Source of the DNA: Sclerurus mexicanus
Lineage: Eukaryota > Chordata > Aves > Passeriformes > Furnariidae
Assembly (NCBI GenBank): GCA_013396755.1
Contig: VWZF01003276.1
Coordinates: 1,861,346 to 1,925,345 of the forward strand
Length of the DNA stretch: 64,000 nucleotides
Direction: 5' to 3'
Shown here: positions 63,751 through 64,000 of the stretch, piece after piece
How the letters are laid out: each line of letters begins with the position of its first letter
How positions within the stretch are numbered: position 1 is the stretch's first letter
Position numbers and translations under genes: made by a program
Notes under the pieces: generated by a model
Databases searched by the model: none
The model's input: only the letters and a program-made list of their open reading frames with translations
Told to the model about the DNA's origin: nothing

Positions 63751-64000
63751 TTACTCTCTACCTGAGTAGTTATTTTATTGTTTTGCTTTTGGAAGTTTTC
63801 TTTATAATTTCTCAGAAGAATGTTACATTCCATACTAAGCCTCTGTTATAAACAAAAACTGCTTCACAGTACTCTAACCCATAATTATGCTATTTTTACT
63901 TTTTCATTAAAATTGAGGAACAAATTTTTTTGAGCAGGGATGAGTCTGTGATTAAATAGGAACATAAAACATAAGATTAAACGTATTTATAAGCTCTAGA

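Larger units (their letters stand above)
60240..64000 (-). other. DCN: DCN intron 6 (partial, runs off the window)
   Basis: I searched by eye for exon 6 and earlier decorin exons (for example antisense of the GLPPSLTELHLDGNKI-type LRR) and found none to 64000, so intron 6 is at least 3.76 kb. It starts with a C/A-only tract on the plus strand (60244-60377) and contains a CR1 copy (62574-62820). Open frames at 63.2-63.7 kb on both strands resemble no known family. Confidence 0.75.

Overview
The window is vertebrate nuclear DNA, almost certainly from a bird. It carries three small leucine-rich proteoglycan (SLRP) genes in tandem, all on the minus strand: keratocan (KERA, 14.0-21.0 kb), lumican (LUM, about 30.6-41.2 kb) and the last two exons of decorin (DCN, 58.5-60.2 kb, with the rest beyond the right edge). 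This order and orientation match the conserved amniote EPYC-KERA-LUM-DCN cluster. Avian origin is inferred from compact introns and from several CR1 LINE fragments with the family's ATTCTATG-like 3' ends, the dominant bird retroposon. The species cannot be fixed from the sequence alone; the proteins look chicken-like.

Layout: 1-12.85 kb lies downstream of KERA and shows no recognisable gene, only one CR1 fragment. KERA has a non-coding first exon behind a TATA box, a large coding exon (19603..18718) and a short last coding exon (14185..14013), giving 352 residues. The KERA-LUM interval (21.1-30.6 kb) has no gene. LUM repeats the KERA plan: TATA box and non-coding exon near 41.2 kb, large coding exon (38302..37426) and short last exon (31488..31334), giving 343 residues. 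The LUM-DCN interval (41.25-58.45 kb) holds two substantial CR1 fragments, a 17-N gap inside poly-T and no supported gene. DCN exon 7 (60239..60101) and exon 8 (58985..58791) give the C-terminal 110 residues. From 60.24 kb to the end is DCN intron 6, with one more CR1.

Keratocan and lumican are class II keratan-sulfate SLRPs of cornea and other collagenous matrices. Decorin is the class I chondroitin/dermatan-sulfate SLRP. All three are secreted, bind fibrillar collagen and set fibril diameter and spacing. KERA and LUM share exon layout and intron phase, a mark of tandem duplication.

I found no undescribed biological system. The points worth a second look are a probable assembly duplication around a single N in LUM intron 2, a repeat/palindrome cluster in LUM intron 1, a long G/T-only-like tract abutting the DCN exon 7 acceptor, a missing third N-glycosylation sequon in decorin, a short telomere-like array, and an alternating purine-pyrimidine tract. 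Most open reading frames outside the exons look like chance.
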